A stretch of DNA of 64,000 nucleotides from Himantopus leucocephalus (taxonomy: Eukaryota > Chordata > Aves > Charadriiformes > Recurvirostridae), in the NCBI GenBank assembly GCA_003993805.1, contig RSEF01000003.1, forward strand, positions 65,749,818 to 65,813,817, read 5' to 3'. Position 1 is the stretch's first letter, and every line of letters starts with the position of its first letter. Below, piece by piece: positions 39,500-51,534 of this stretch. The translations under genes and the position numbers were made by a program. Below the pieces are notes generated by a model. The model had not been told where the DNA came from and did no database searches. It was given only the letters and a program-made list of their open reading frames with translations.

Positions 39500-42400
39500 C
39501 TCTTAAAATGCTCTCCATGAAGTTTCATTGACAAGACAGTTGAACTTACCTTAGTTTGGAAGAAGTAAAAAATAGATATAGATGTTAATGGGGACATGAG
39601 GTGAATGAATGAATCTTATGATGAAACTTAGTATGAAAGAGATTAAAATAAAAATATATTTTTCCCCTAATAATATTTAAAATGTGGTAGTAAAGAGCAA
39701 TTTTAGTTTCCTTTTCTTGTATTTAGATTTCATTAAAATATTGGCAACAACAAAATGAGAATAGATACTGCAATCAGTAACAAAAAATGAATACTTGGAC
39801 TAACATAAAGGTGTAGATACCTAAGAAGATAAAATTGAAAAATGCAGTGTGTTTACCTGTAAAGTGGAGGAGAGAATATGGCTTTATATATGGATAGCAA
39901 TCAAGGTTGGAATTTGGCAGCACTTTTTGCCATGTATTTTCAATTTTACAAGAAATAGAAGAGCAATATGTTTACTGTTGCAATAAAGAAGAGAGAGCAG
40001 CTTATTAAATAGGTAGAATGTGAGGAGCTGTGGAGAACTATAGAGACACAGGTACATCACACGAAGATTTATTGACAAGTACAGAATTAGAATATTTCAT
40101 GCAATTCAAATTTTAGCAGTTAATTAATTATAAATATAATCCATGATGAATTATTTCTGTATCATTATAGATATTTGTGGTTGCTAATTTCCTTGAGGTT
40201 AAAAAAACAAGAAGTAGTAAAATTGTTATGTCCAAGGAAAGTGGATTTCTTTTAACTGAGTTTTCAAGCAAAGGTTATGGTTTCTGATAGCCTTTATCTG
40301 GTTACGTGTGCGGAGATGGTGGCTGGTCACTATAGCAGTGCTTGTCAAGAGCAGAGTCAAGTGCATATATGTTGTCTTCTGGTTTTGTTGTGGATTATTC
40401 TTGGAAAAAGATGCACACGAGGCAGGTTTTAGTCTCAAGCTAGCATGGCAGTGTGCTATCAGTGAACTTGTTTAGACTCAGCTTTGGTGTCAGAGGTATC
40501 ATAGTGTAGAATAAGCCTGACACAGTGAACAAAAGTTGCTAGGGTAAACTATTTCAAGATGTTGTTTTCAAGGAGGGATTAATACATATTAAAAGGTACG
40601 TATATTTAGACGCACTGGTGGTAATAATGCTTGTAACCTGAAAATTGCATCTTGTGGGGTCTATTCAGTGATACTATTGGAAATGAAATTTTTAATTGTG
40701 CATTACTGGTTGACTCGGAAGTCTATATCCATTTTGTCATGTATTTCAAAATACAGAGCACACAAGCAATGTGCAATACGGAGGGCTTTCAGCCGTCTTG
40801 GAGGATCAAAAGTGTGTTCACATCTGCGTCTCTCCTTGAGCTCTCATAGCAATAGTAAACTGAGTTCTGTAGTTGACTGCCTATGTGTATGCTGCTAATT
40901 TAGTCCCATGTCCTAGTGATCAAGTATGTGTCTGAAACTTTTAAAACACAGTTTGCAGCCTAAAGCAGGACTCAGCCTAAGAAGATGAGAGCTACAGGAA
41001 GACACATGAGTCTGTGCCCCAGATAGTTCACATGTGGTCAGAAGTAGCCTCATTGTCATGACGATTTTTTTGCAGGTTTTGTTGAATGAGCATGATGTTA
41101 ATTATGCATTAGGGGTATTATCAGTGATTGATTTATGAGAAGGAAAATAGAGGGATCACAGTATTTTCCTACATTTTTGCGAATACCATTAATTATAAAT
41201 AGCCACTGATTACATGATTATCTGAAACTACATTTACATTGTGTACTTTTCATAAACTTCGAAAACTCCAGATGACACCAACATATAACTAACTTTTTGT
41301 TAGTTTTTCTGTAGTGCAGCATTCTTTCCAATGCCATTCTTTCTTACAAGGATCTGCTAATCAAGTAAAAACTTAGTAGACTGTTGGAGTCAAAGGTGTC
41401 TACCCCACATTTTCTTGTCTGTCTTCATCTTTACCATTTTGCCCTCATCTTCTGTTGCTTTGTCCATCTTCCCCATGCTTCCAGCTCTCTTTTTTTGTTG
41501 TTGTTTTGTTTTAATCTTTCCCTTCATCTCTCTGCTTCTATCATTTCACCTCCTCCCTTCTGCTGGGAGCTTTACGCACATTTGAACTTCTGGGATTCCC
41601 TAAATGTAGAGGATCTCTGACTTTTGCGGGGGTCTGGTGTGAGACTGAGATTCTCTGGTTGTCTTTCACAAAGGTTCACATTTGTATAAGGCTGCGTAGC
41701 TTTGCCAGACTCCCAGAATGGTGAGTGATAACTGAGCAGGGTATGGTATCAGGAGCAGAATTAACTCAGGAAACAATTAGTAGAAGAACAGGGTAAGATT
41801 CTGAAGCTGTGCTTCAAACCTTTGGAGCCATGACTGACAAATGAAGCAGGTTTAAATAACTTGTAATTCAGCATCCGCAAGAAAGCAAAGCCAGGAATAT
41901 CAGTCTGAAAATAGCCTCCTTTCTGACCAGAGCTAGATCTGAATATTTGTTGATTTTAAGTATTTTTATTTAATTTGGATAGATGGAGTTAATCTGTAAA
42001 GTGTATATATATAGTAATTTGCAAAAAGCTGTATTTATTCATTGTAAAAATTAAGCCCTTGAACAATACACTGTTAAACAAGTTCTGCAAAAAAGATGAA
42101 AACAAGGAAATTTGTCAGTGTTTTATGGGTGAAACACCATCTTTCACTTTGGGGACAGACCCCACCATCACTAAGATTTGGGAGAAAGCTCTTCTGAGTA
42201 CTCAGGCACTCGGAGTTGTGTGTGCCATGACAGAGACTCACTGCTTCACCTAGCTCGTACAGGAGATGAACAGCGTTTGTTAAAGGAAAAAGAGGAAGGC
42301 TCACACAATCTGGGGATGCGTACATGATGGGCAGAGATGATGTTTGGCATTTTGAACAAAGTACACAAACCAGCAGTGAATTTATCAGTTAGCACGAATC

Positions 42401-44657
42401 AGTGGCATGCGCATGATCTCGGAGCTGCCTGTTCACAAGGGCACTGCGAACTTGGAGGGAACCCTTTTAAGAGCAGCGGATGGTGAATGGGATTAAGGCA
42501 GATAAATGCTTCCTTACTTTTTAATTGGAAACAGATGCAAAAGGCAGTGGATTAACAGGAATAGTGACATTAGCTCTGAGAGAGCAGCTATGGAGAAAGC
42601 AAATCGTGAAGCTCAAAGTGTTCAGTGGTGATTTTATAACTAGTGAGGGAGCGTGTCAGCTAACAGCAGGCAAACAACTAATTGAAAAAGATCACTTGGA
42701 GTAGGGTAAGTACCCATTTTGGGGCTTAAAGTATACCAAAGCTTTGGTCTGAGCCAAAGGACACGCTCATTGGACACAAACGAGGGCTCCTGATCTTTCA
42801 GAGAGTATGGCTCATTCAGCTCCACGCAGAGATATCTAGAGGGTTAAGACACCAACTGTCCAACCATTACTCATGCTCCTGGGAAAACTCCAGCAGGCTC
42901 ACCACTCTGAGAAACAGCAGAGAAAAGGAGAGATGTTGTAATTAAAGGATAAAAAACATTAAAAAGTTGAATGTTTAGTGTACTTCCTAAATGTGTGAAC
43001 CTTCCACCAACTTTGAGGGAGGATTTTATGGAAATATTTGACATGTAGTATTTTTCTGTGTTTGATAGTAGCCCTGTAAGTTACCTTTAAAAAAAAAAAA
43101 TAGATTTTTTTTTTCTCCATTCACTGTTTAGTATGAGAAGCACTTTTCCTCTGGGCTTTTTCAAGTTGTTCTGGCACCCCGGGAAAATATCGGTGGGAAA
43201 AAAAGAGGAGATAGAAAATATGCTTTGGTCAAAGGAAACAAACAAACAAGGCTTCAAGGAGCTTTGGAAAAACATAGATATAAAGCTCTACTAGTAGCAT
43301 TGTAAAAGTAACAAAAATAGCCCACCTGGGAGAAAAGAATGCAGCGAGATGAGCAGGGAGTATGTCCAATGCTGCAAAGGAGGGCTGCAAGATTGCTTGA
43401 AATGGCAAACTGTCTCGAAAAATGTGTAACTTACCTAGCCACGTGACACACGCATGGATGTCAAGTGAACCCAGTATACTAATCCTACTGGGAAAAAGTT
43501 GGCAAATGATTGTAGTTAATAAAGAGAAACTCGTGACTAAGAGATAGAAGTTCAAATGTGAAGTTGTCCATAAATGCCGCTGCTAAAGGTATTGACTTCG
43601 GTCCTTGACCAAAAAGGGAGACTAGTGACCTATGTGTCATGAGCAGCGGCAAAATTTAGTGTCAATATAGTCAAATAAGGGAGGAAGTTTTATGTCTTTA
43701 GCAGCAGTGAACTGAAACTGATTATAACCAACCTACTGCTATTGGTAAAAGGAGCCTGGGATAACCTATTTGTCCTTCAGTTCATGAGAATAACCCCATT
43801 TTTTTTTTTTCAGATGGCAGGTAAGTTTTGCTATCGGCATATCATCAAGAGAGAGAAAAAGTGCTTGCAGAAAGACGTGGGAGCACTTTTTATTGCAGGC
43901 ATCAGAAAAGTTGATTTGTGAGAAAGTAAGAAAAATATTGAAATTATTAGCAGAGATTTATTTCAAGCTTACACTGAACAAATGACAAATGAAGTAAGCT
44001 GTTTTAAGGTATTGCAGAAAATAGAGACATAGGCTAGGTTTTGTATTAATAGCTCAGGAAAATTGGGCCCTGAAACACAGAATTATTTACTGTGGCTAAA
44101 ACAGCTTCCTACTTTCATTTCCTTTAGATAGCTATATTGGAAGCTTTATAGCTGAAAAAGGGGTATTGCATATGAGATTCTTTGTTGAAACGCTGTGTTT
44201 CACATAATTCTGCCCGCAAATAGGCCAGAATTAGCAGCTATTTCAGCAGCTGGCAGTGGAATGGGGGCTCACACCTGGGCCCATGAGTTTCTGCTGTTCC
44301 CAAGCCTTGCGCTAGCTGAAAGCACTCTCTGAATATTGATTTGCATATTTTTAGAAAGTTGCAAGATCCGTGAGTAGGTGAGGCTATTTCAGTCTGACGT
44401 GAAGAAACATTTTCAAATCCCAGAAATGAGGGGTACTGAAGTCAGCATTTGGCGTAAGAAGGCTTTAAGCAAAATATTGCGTTAGGTGCCTGAACCCCTG
44501 CATTCAGCAAATCCAGATGTCGTGATTTAACCCCATTTGATATATTTGCCAATGTCTACACTGATTGCTGCCACCGCTGAGACTGTCAGCTTGCTTACTA
44601 CCTTGGTTGTAAGCGTTTGTGTTTGTTAAGTTAGGATTTTTATATAGGCTGGAAAGT

Positions 44658-44862
44658 ACGGGGACCCATCGCAGGCGCGAGCAGGTCAGTGCCCGTGCAG
44701 TCCAGCAGTGGCCCCGGGTGGGTGACACAGACCTGTGCTGGGCTGTGGGCTTTTGCCCGGGGAGCGCAGCCCCGTGTCCCCCGCCCGCTGCCCACCGCCC
44801 AGGGAGGACAGCATCCCTGCCACCTGCCGGGGCGCCTGCGCCAGCCCTGCTCCTCCAGCAGG
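44658..44862. other. CpG-rich, GC-rich patch in intron
   Basis: I count about 15 CpG dinucleotides in about 205 bases, in surroundings that are AT-rich and nearly CpG-free. Open frames on both strands across it (44619-45008 plus, 44504-45115 minus) reflect base composition and match no protein I know. It could be a small CpG island, an intragenic regulatory element or a GC-rich minisatellite-like relic. Confidence 0.6.
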
Positions 44863-47684
44863 AGAGATCATTAACCCAAAAAGTGTGTGCACCGAAGGAG
44901 ACTATTAAAATGCAATCACTTTTCTTCTCAATAGCATTTTCTGCTTTGCTACAAATGGTGAAACTTGAGCAATTTCCAAAGTCATTTTTGTCACCACCTT
45001 TGGTGTAAATACTCTTATGGTAAAGACTAGTAATAGCAATTCTGATTTTTTTTTTCTTTTTATTATATAAATTTTGCTTCTGTTTAAGCCTTAGTCTCAA
45101 GTTGTAACAAAGCATAAAGTTAAAATGGTAAATCCCTCAGAAAAGGTCAATGGAAAGGTGGGCCATTTTAATTCTTTGTAACTTTGAACAGTAGAAGAGA
45201 TTGACTGTCACCATCTCCTGAAAATGAGCATCTACCTTCAGAGAAAGGCTGTAAGTTTGCCGCTGATACACTTTTTGAGTACCACAAAGGAATTTTTCCC
45301 AGTATAACCGTGCATATATCTGCACGTAGCCTTTACTATATAGCATAGTAATACTCTGCACGGCTTTCACGGAGTATAATAATAATAAAAATACTCTGTT
45401 TACGTGCACTTTCATTATTTTGTAGCAGGAAAACTGAAGCAATATAAATTCATTTTTATAGTGGTTGGTGTCAGTTAATACGTTGTTCTTCCAGAAGTAA
45501 TGTATTGTAATATAAATTTCCTGTTAAGTTAGTGTAGAACAAGGTTTAGGTGACGCTATTTGTGAATAACAATTTATTTGTGACTGTGACATAATTTAAT
45601 GCAAATATATTGCTCTAAAATGAATTGGTCTGATGTCAGATTGATGGTTTGTGCTTTTATTATGCATAGTATTTATAAAAGTCCGCTATCCCACATGTAT
45701 ATAGAAGAAAAGATTATCAGCTATTCACTATACGAATATATAGCTTCATTAAAAGGGCTCTGGAGATGCATGTAAATCGTGAAAGAAGAGCTTGTGATGT
45801 TTCCACTATAAAACCTTGCTGAAAGTCCCTTTGAATTTGTTTTATGTTACTTTTATACACATGTGCATTTTATGTTTGTATACTTTTCATAGGAAAAATG
45901 TTACTTTTTTTGGCTGGAATTCAAAGTCTCTTCTGAAACCCAAACAGCCAAACCCACCTAAATGATTTCATTTCTTCAGATAAGTGTAAATCTTGACTTG
46001 CTGGAAGTTTAGCATAGAATAATGCATGTGAAAGAAAGAGTGTTTACTGTTGTTGTCACTGAGACATGGTGGGGTCACACTTCACAAGGTTGGCAGATGG
46101 AAAGAAAATCAATGGGACCAGAATCTTTTTAAAGAGAGGGTGCGGAGGCCAAAAGGTCCGAGTCCAAGTCCTCTAGCAGCTACTTACACTTTTTGAATTA
46201 TTCAGATATCTGGCCATTGACAGGGAATCTTAAATAACGTACTTCACCTTAATATATACTTGTAATAGTCCTGAGTGGTTTAATTTAGTACGGACTGTCC
46301 GTAAGTCCAAGGGGAAGAGGGACAGCTGGCATAGGAAGAAGAGTGAGAGTTGAAAAGGCAGCAAAGAGGCGCTGTCGTCAGCGACGGAGCTTCTGGAGAT
46401 GCACACGTGGGCTTGAAGGAAACCTTTTGGGCTGTTTGTGAGGAGGTTTCCAAAAGCTAATATCAACACAAGGATGATGGTTACCTGGCTGTTTTTCACC
46501 CGAGTCCTTGCTAAATATGGTATAGAAGGGAAGGCTCTTAACATGGCTTTGGAAAGGTGAAGTTTAAGGTATTTCTTAAGTCCTTTGAGTTCTGCTGGGA
46601 GTCGCAGGGAATAGGCAGCAATGGCAGCCTACGTGGAGAGATGCAGTTTGAGTCTTCAAAGTAGTGTTACCAGCAGGTTACCTTGCTGTTGTTCTTCTGT
46701 TGGTTTTTTTGTTTGTTTCATGTTTTTTTTTTTAGTAATGTCAGCCTTTTTTAAATTTCTGTTTGTAACTAGTACTGACCTGAGAACAAAGACATAAAAA
46801 CACAAATGAGGACGTTTAAGCATTATTTTGACTAACCTCACTGATGAATCTGTGGGCCTGCTCAGAGATACTATGTTCTTTAAGCAAATTCCTTTGCTCC
46901 TGCTTTTCTTTTTCCTAGCTTCCCTTTGCCTCTTTGGTAAAGCTGTGCAATTAAAAGACTTTTTACTGCAGTTGAACTGAAAAATGGAAGGGGAAAAATA
47001 ACTTCAGCCCCATCAAAACGTCTCTTTCAAACTAAAATTAATTTATATGCCTTTTTTCTAGGCATTTGAACTTTTATTTGTTGCTTTGTTTTAATTCCAG
47101 TTGAGCTCTCAAATAATTTAAGCTGGTCCCAAGCTTCATTTTTGGTGAATTTGCGGGGGTGGGTGAGGTTTGTGGGGATTACTGTTCTCTTTTTCTAGAC
47201 ACTTGCTCCCTTTTACTTTCTGACCTTATTTTTCCTGGGATTCCCAGCAAGCCGCTCATCGCTCTGCTAGATTCTCTTCTTGTGCCCTTCCCGTGCCAGT
47301 GGGAAGAGAAGCATGAAACTAACTGGGATCTTGTCGTTCCAGTCAGTTTAACATTGCTGCCGCTGCCACAAGCAACAAATTTTATATTGCAGGAGAAGAA
47401 AACACAGTCATGTGATGTGATGAGCTTAGAGGCTTCTCCCACTTGGGTGTTTAAAGAGAAAATGTAGGAGGCTTTATGCAACCCTCAAACGTAGAGTCCT
47501 GCACCCAGTTTCAATTGAATATGAAATATGTTCCTTGAAAGCACCATGCAAAAAGTATTTTGCGGGTTTTTGAGCAATTGTGTCTGTTTTCTTTTGACCT
47601 CATGTGCTTTAACGTGCTTTATTGTCAAATGTCATATTCTGTGACCGTGCCCCGGTGCATTCCTGTGTTCTTTCCCAAACACAG

Positions 47685-47716
47685 GTGTACATACACGCGC
47701 ACACACGTACACGCGT
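47685..47716. repeat. Alternating purine-pyrimidine tract with CG steps, 32 bases
   Basis: A perfect alternation made of GT, AC, AT and CG steps, including cacgcgcacacacgtac. The CG steps make Z-form more favourable than in TG/CA alone. Confidence 0.88.
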
Positions 47717-49328
47717 CTTCCAGGGAAAATGTCATGTTCATCAGGGTAAATTCATACCTCATATGGGATGCAGAGAAGAAAAACAGTAGAGCATTCCCAT
47801 GAAAAACAAAGTGTTGCCTACAGCAAGTCTCTCAATGCCACGAACAGCCCACAGGGGCTGTCATGGCGTGTCAGCCTTCATCCACTGCCCAGTCTGTATT
47901 GGGACACTGAAGCAAAGCAGCAGCATATGATTTTTGTTAACTTCTCCTAAGTCTTTGTTTGACAGATGGGTAAACAGTTTCTATGAAGCTCTCAACTGTT
48001 TACTTGTGGACTTTTTTGACTCCATGAATTTATTATTAATGTGCCAAATTATGTTGTTTGTGCCAAGGGTCAGATCATCATTTATAGCTTCCACGTAGAC
48101 TGAAACAAATCCCACTATTGGGAGAGACCACTCACTCCTTGGTGCTGGTAGCACAGTGCCTGGCACTTCCTTTGATCCAGCAGGTTTTAATTTATTTTTA
48201 CTCTTTGTAAAACTTCAGTCTGCTTTGATAATTAATACGCGAGAAATGTCATGTGTAAGGCTCACTGAAAGTTGCATTGAAGAAAATAGGCTGATTAAGA
48301 AGGGGAGAGAAATATATGTCAATATATTAAATAGAAGTAACGTTTTAGCTTGAAAGACTACAGCTTTGGGCAACTTTGGCTTTTTGAGGGGGGAGGGTGT
48401 TTCTTTGGGTTCAGGGTTTCTTCAGGCACTCTCTTATCCCCTTCTTTCAGCATGTATGTGTTCAAATCTAGGTGAGCTGCTGTGGTTAAAAAGGAACTGT
48501 ATGTGTAGGCAAAAATATCTTGTAAGCTGAAATGGGAGATAACTCAGCGCTCCCGCCTGGTGTTGATGGGATTACCAGGTACTGTGAATCACTCAGGCAA
48601 AGAGGCCTGAGGTGACACTTCAGACTTGTTATTACACCAGGGATATTGGTTCCGTTTAAAATAAGAAAGTAGGGTCATCTCAGTGTGGTTGAGTTCAAAG
48701 CTTTGAAAATGTCTCTTATTGGAAAGATTTGAAGTGAGCAGTTTTGATCCTTCTGCAGCACGAGCATGTCAGTGGCTGAAAGAAGTGGCAGCTGAGCTGC
48801 TGTGTTTGCCCTGTGCCCAGCCCCCTCCTTAAATGAGGCTTTCTTTTAAAACAACAAATCATAAGAAGGGGTGACTGAAAACTATATTCTAAGCATTTCC
48901 ATCGTTTGGAAGATGCTGTATAACGGAGGCTCTTCCTTGCCTTTGATTTTTCTTTTTAAAAGGATTTTAAATCCATGTAGTCCTTGTCCTAAGATATGCG
49001 TATTACAGAGTTCAGTGATGTTCCCTGAAGTCGTAATCTAGCTCGAACTGTTTCCCCTGGCTATACTACGAGACAATTTGACTTTGCATGAAGTTTTGAA
49101 AACCATATGTGGGGATAACGTTTCAACTTCATGCTCTCTCTGCACTGCGAATAACAAAATACACTTTGAAGTGTCTTTTCATAGTCTCTACCGCTGCCTT
49201 TGCATGCAAATGAATATTAATAAAAATAGACCCGCACTCACGTTTCATTTCAATAGGACGTTCTGTCATCTCTTTAATTTTTCTGTCTCTTGGATTTCCT
49301 ATTTTTAAAAGTTTTATTTTTTTTGTAG

Positions 49329-49438
49329 TGCCAGGCCCTATACCTGCCAAGTCAGTGAAAGGAACTCCTTTTGAAGATAAGATCTTCCTCAACTGGAAGG
49401 AACCTGTGGATCCAAATGGCATCATTACTCAGTATGAG
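49329..49438 (+). CDS. PTPRM: PTPRM exon encoding first part of fibronectin type III repeat 3
   Basis: This 110-base exon starts in phase 1 (tg completes a Val codon begun by the previous exon's final g) and ends on a codon boundary after TATGAG. It encodes VPGPIPAKSVKG, then FEDKIFLNWKEP and finally NGIITQYE. The W of LNWKEP is the conserved B-strand Trp of an FN3 fold. The match to mammalian PTPRM is close, with conservative differences such as PIPAKSVKG for what I recall as PVPVKSLQG. The acceptor is a long T-rich tract ending in gtag at 49325-49328; the donor is gtaatc at 49439. Its length and phases join cleanly to the exons on each side, so the reading frame is intact. It acts with the next exon to form repeat 3 of the adhesive stalk. 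Confidence 0.96.
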
Positions 49439-50069
49439 GTAATCATTAAACAGCTAACAAGCACAGGACAGGGCTAGGAGAGTGCAGCAGGAGGAGTGGC
49501 TGACAGTGGGTGTTTATGCTCTGTAGACAGCTATTCAATTATATGCTGCTTTCATTTACAGAATACTGGATTTTGTGTACAGATTAGATATTCAAAAATC
49601 GTAATTATAGTGCATGTGTTCTTGGCTGGCCAGCCCTGTCAAGTGGCTTTGGCATGTGAGTATAACAATATTACAATCCACGTGGGAGGTGCTAGTTTTA
49701 AAAATCTTGTGTCATTACTGTACAACCTTCCAAAGACATGACAGACATGATCCATGAAATCTTCTTTGTTGGAAGAGAAAGTTACATGAAAAGTAAGATG
49801 GTTATTAAATTTGGAGCAATGTTTTTGAGCTTTGTCAGAGCTTTAGGTATGACTTTTCAAGGCAACTTCCATATATATTCTATTTAAAGTGTATTTAATA
49901 TATGAGCCTTCTGGGGACCTCCACAGGAGGCTGGCAGGAAACACTGATTTGAGGAACGAACACCACCCCTCCAGCACTCCTCTTTTAAAGGAACAGAGGA
50001 TATAATTTTGTGTACTAGTGAATTATAGGAGGCAAACAAACCAGCTAACCAAAAAAAAACCCTTAAAAA

Positions 50070-50706
50070 CCTCAGCAAGTATGCGGATGACACCAAGTTG
50101 AGTGGTGCGCTTGACACACCTGAGGGAGGATGCCATACATAGGCACCTAGATATGCTCAAGAAGTGGGGCCGTGTGAACCTCATGAGGTTCAACAAGGCC
50201 AANNNNNNNNNNNNNNNNNNNNNNNNNNNNNNNNNNNNNNNNNNNNNNNNNNNNNNNNNNNNNNNNNNNNNNNNNNNNNNNNNNNNNNNNNNNNNNNNNN
50301 NNACAGGCTGAGAGAGGTGGGGTTGTTCAGCCTGCAGAAGAGAAGGCACCGGGGAGAACTTATTGCAGCCTTCCAGTATTTAGAGGGGACCTACAGGAAA
50401 GATGGGGACAACTTTTTTAGCAGGGCCTGTTGTAATAGGACAAAGGATAATGGCTTTAAACTAAAAGAGGCTAGATTTAGACTAGATATAAGGAAGCAAT
50501 TTTTTATGAGGAGGGTGGTAAAACACTGGAACAGGTTGCCCAGAGAGATGCTAGATGCGCCATACCTGGAAACGTTCAAGATCAGGTTGAACGGGGCTCT
50601 GAGCAACCTGATCTAGTTGAAGATGTCCCTGCTCATTGCACAGGGGTTGGACTGGACACCTTTAAAGGTCCCTTCCAACCCAAACTATTTTATGATTCTA
50701 TTCTAT
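50070..50706 (+). mobile_element. CR1 LINE, 5'-truncated, with assembly gap inside
   Basis: This is the best preserved CR1 in the window. The part before the gap carries the reverse transcriptase core motif YADD (50080-50091) within SKYADDTKLSG, then a frameshift and KKWGRVNLMRFNKA. After the gap an open frame reads the ORF2 C-terminus ([35 protein letters not shown]) and stops at the expected ALSNLI end (50616). The 3' UTR ends attttatgattctattctattctg. The 100-N gap at 50203-50302 replaces ORF2 sequence that I estimate at a few hundred bases from the usual spacing of these motifs. It is not capable of moving: it is truncated and frameshifted. Confidence 0.95.
50203..50302. other. Assembly gap (100 N) inside a CR1 element
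   Basis: Exactly 100 N between two parts of the same CR1 copy. The true missing length is unknown and is probably more than 100 bases. Confidence 0.97.
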
Positions 50707-50756
50707 TCTGTAAATCTGTTTATCTATCTACTTAATGCTAACATGGTTCTTTAAAT

Positions 50757-50940
50757 AGTGTGGGTTAACCCTGGTGGGCAACTCAGCCTCACTTAGCCAC
50801 TCACTCCCTCCCCCACAGTGGGATGAGGGGAGAACCAGAGGGGCAAAAGTGTGAGTGTTTGTGTTAATTGCAAATCCAAAACACAGCACCATATGAGCTG
50901 CTATGAAGAAAATTAACTCCATCGCTGTCCAAACCAGTAG
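50757..50940 (+). mobile_element. Internally deleted endogenous retrovirus solo LTR remnant
   Basis: The left part (tgtgggttaaccctggtggg, then a segment with actcactccctcccccaca and gtgggatga) resembles the start of an LTR family I recall from many bird genomes. The right part (gcaaatccaaaacacagcac, then tgaagaaaattaactccatc) resembles its end. The middle few hundred bases are missing, so only about 185 bases remain. It contains no coding sequence. The LTR family assignment is from memory and the boundaries are approximate; no target-site duplication was confirmed. Confidence 0.65.
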
Positions 50941-51332
50941 ATTAAGATATTGTTGCTGGCTTTAAATATATTAGCTTGGTTTGGACAGCATTTAAATACA
51001 ATTATTAGAAGAGGAGAGGGAAAAGTATTAGAGGAAGTGAAAAATAGAGGGTTTTGGTGGAGATGGGGAGGATGGTGGGGGTGTCCTAACTTAAATGTAA
51101 CAGTGACATTTTCCATACACGAACTAAAATCACAAACAGAGATGAAGGGCACCTGCATAGCCTTTCAAGTGAAGCAGACTGTACAATAATACAGGTCAAG
51201 TCCTCACGGTATCCCCAAGACAGCTGGCTAGCTATATGAGCATGCGTCCCTTGTTTCCTTTCCAGCCAAGCTAACCTAATCCCCTTGCACCAAAAACTGT
51301 GACAATTCTTACAAAAATAATTGTTTTCACAG

Positions 51333-51534
51333 GTCAGCTATAGCAGTATACGGTCATTCGATCCCGCAGTTCCAGTCGCAGGACCTCCGCAAACCGTGTC
51401 AAAGCTGTGGAACAGCACGCACCACGTCTTCTCACACTTGCATCCTGGCACTACTTACCAGTTCTTTATACGTGCAAGCACTGTCAAAGGGTTTGGACCA
51501 GCAACCACAATCAATGTAACAACCAACATCTCAG
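51333..51534 (+). CDS. PTPRM: PTPRM exon encoding second part of fibronectin type III repeat 3
   Basis: This 202-base exon begins on a codon boundary with [17 protein letters not shown] and ends in NVTTNIS plus one base (phase 1). It completes FN3 repeat 3. The [14 protein letters not shown] segment carries the conserved Tyr of the FN3 F strand, and KGFGPAT gives the usual loop before the last strand. N-glycosylation sequons are NST, NVT and NIS. The acceptor is ttgttttcacag and the donor is gtaaaa at 51535. The first residue is Val where I recall Ile in human; LWNS is preceded by Lys where I recall Asn. No frameshift or stop is present, so this looks like a functional exon. Recognition as PTPRM is by direct reading of the translation. 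Confidence 0.96.

Larger units (their letters stand above)
38919..49328 (+). other. PTPRM: PTPRM intron, phase 1, 10.4 kb
   Basis: The intron runs from donor gtatgc to acceptor ttttgtag. It contains a short + strand CR1 tail (39440-39499), a CpG-rich patch (44658-44862) and a 32-base alternating purine-pyrimidine tract containing CG steps (47685-47716). I see no additional exon: the longer open frames in it overlap the GC-rich patch or are AT-rich and resemble no protein I know. The acceptor is preceded by a strong T-rich tract. Confidence 0.85.
49439..51332 (+). other. PTPRM: PTPRM intron, phase 0, 1.9 kb, repeat-rich
   Basis: This short intron carries the densest repeat content in the window. 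A 5'-truncated CR1 element (50070-50706) containing a 100-N gap is followed some 50 bases later by an internally deleted LTR remnant (50757-50940). Both lie inside the intron and touch neither splice site. The sequence from 51046 to 51083 is G-rich on the + strand. The acceptor is ttgttttcacag at 51321-51332. Confidence 0.88.

Noticed and set aside
44517..44540. Short match to the start of the bird LTR (gtgatttaacccca)
   Set aside because: The similarity stops after about 18 bases and no right end follows.
44504..45115. Minus-strand open frame of 203 codons, the longest outside the exons
   Set aside because: Its length comes from a GC- and CpG-rich patch with few stops on either strand. The translation shows no domain and low-complexity ends.
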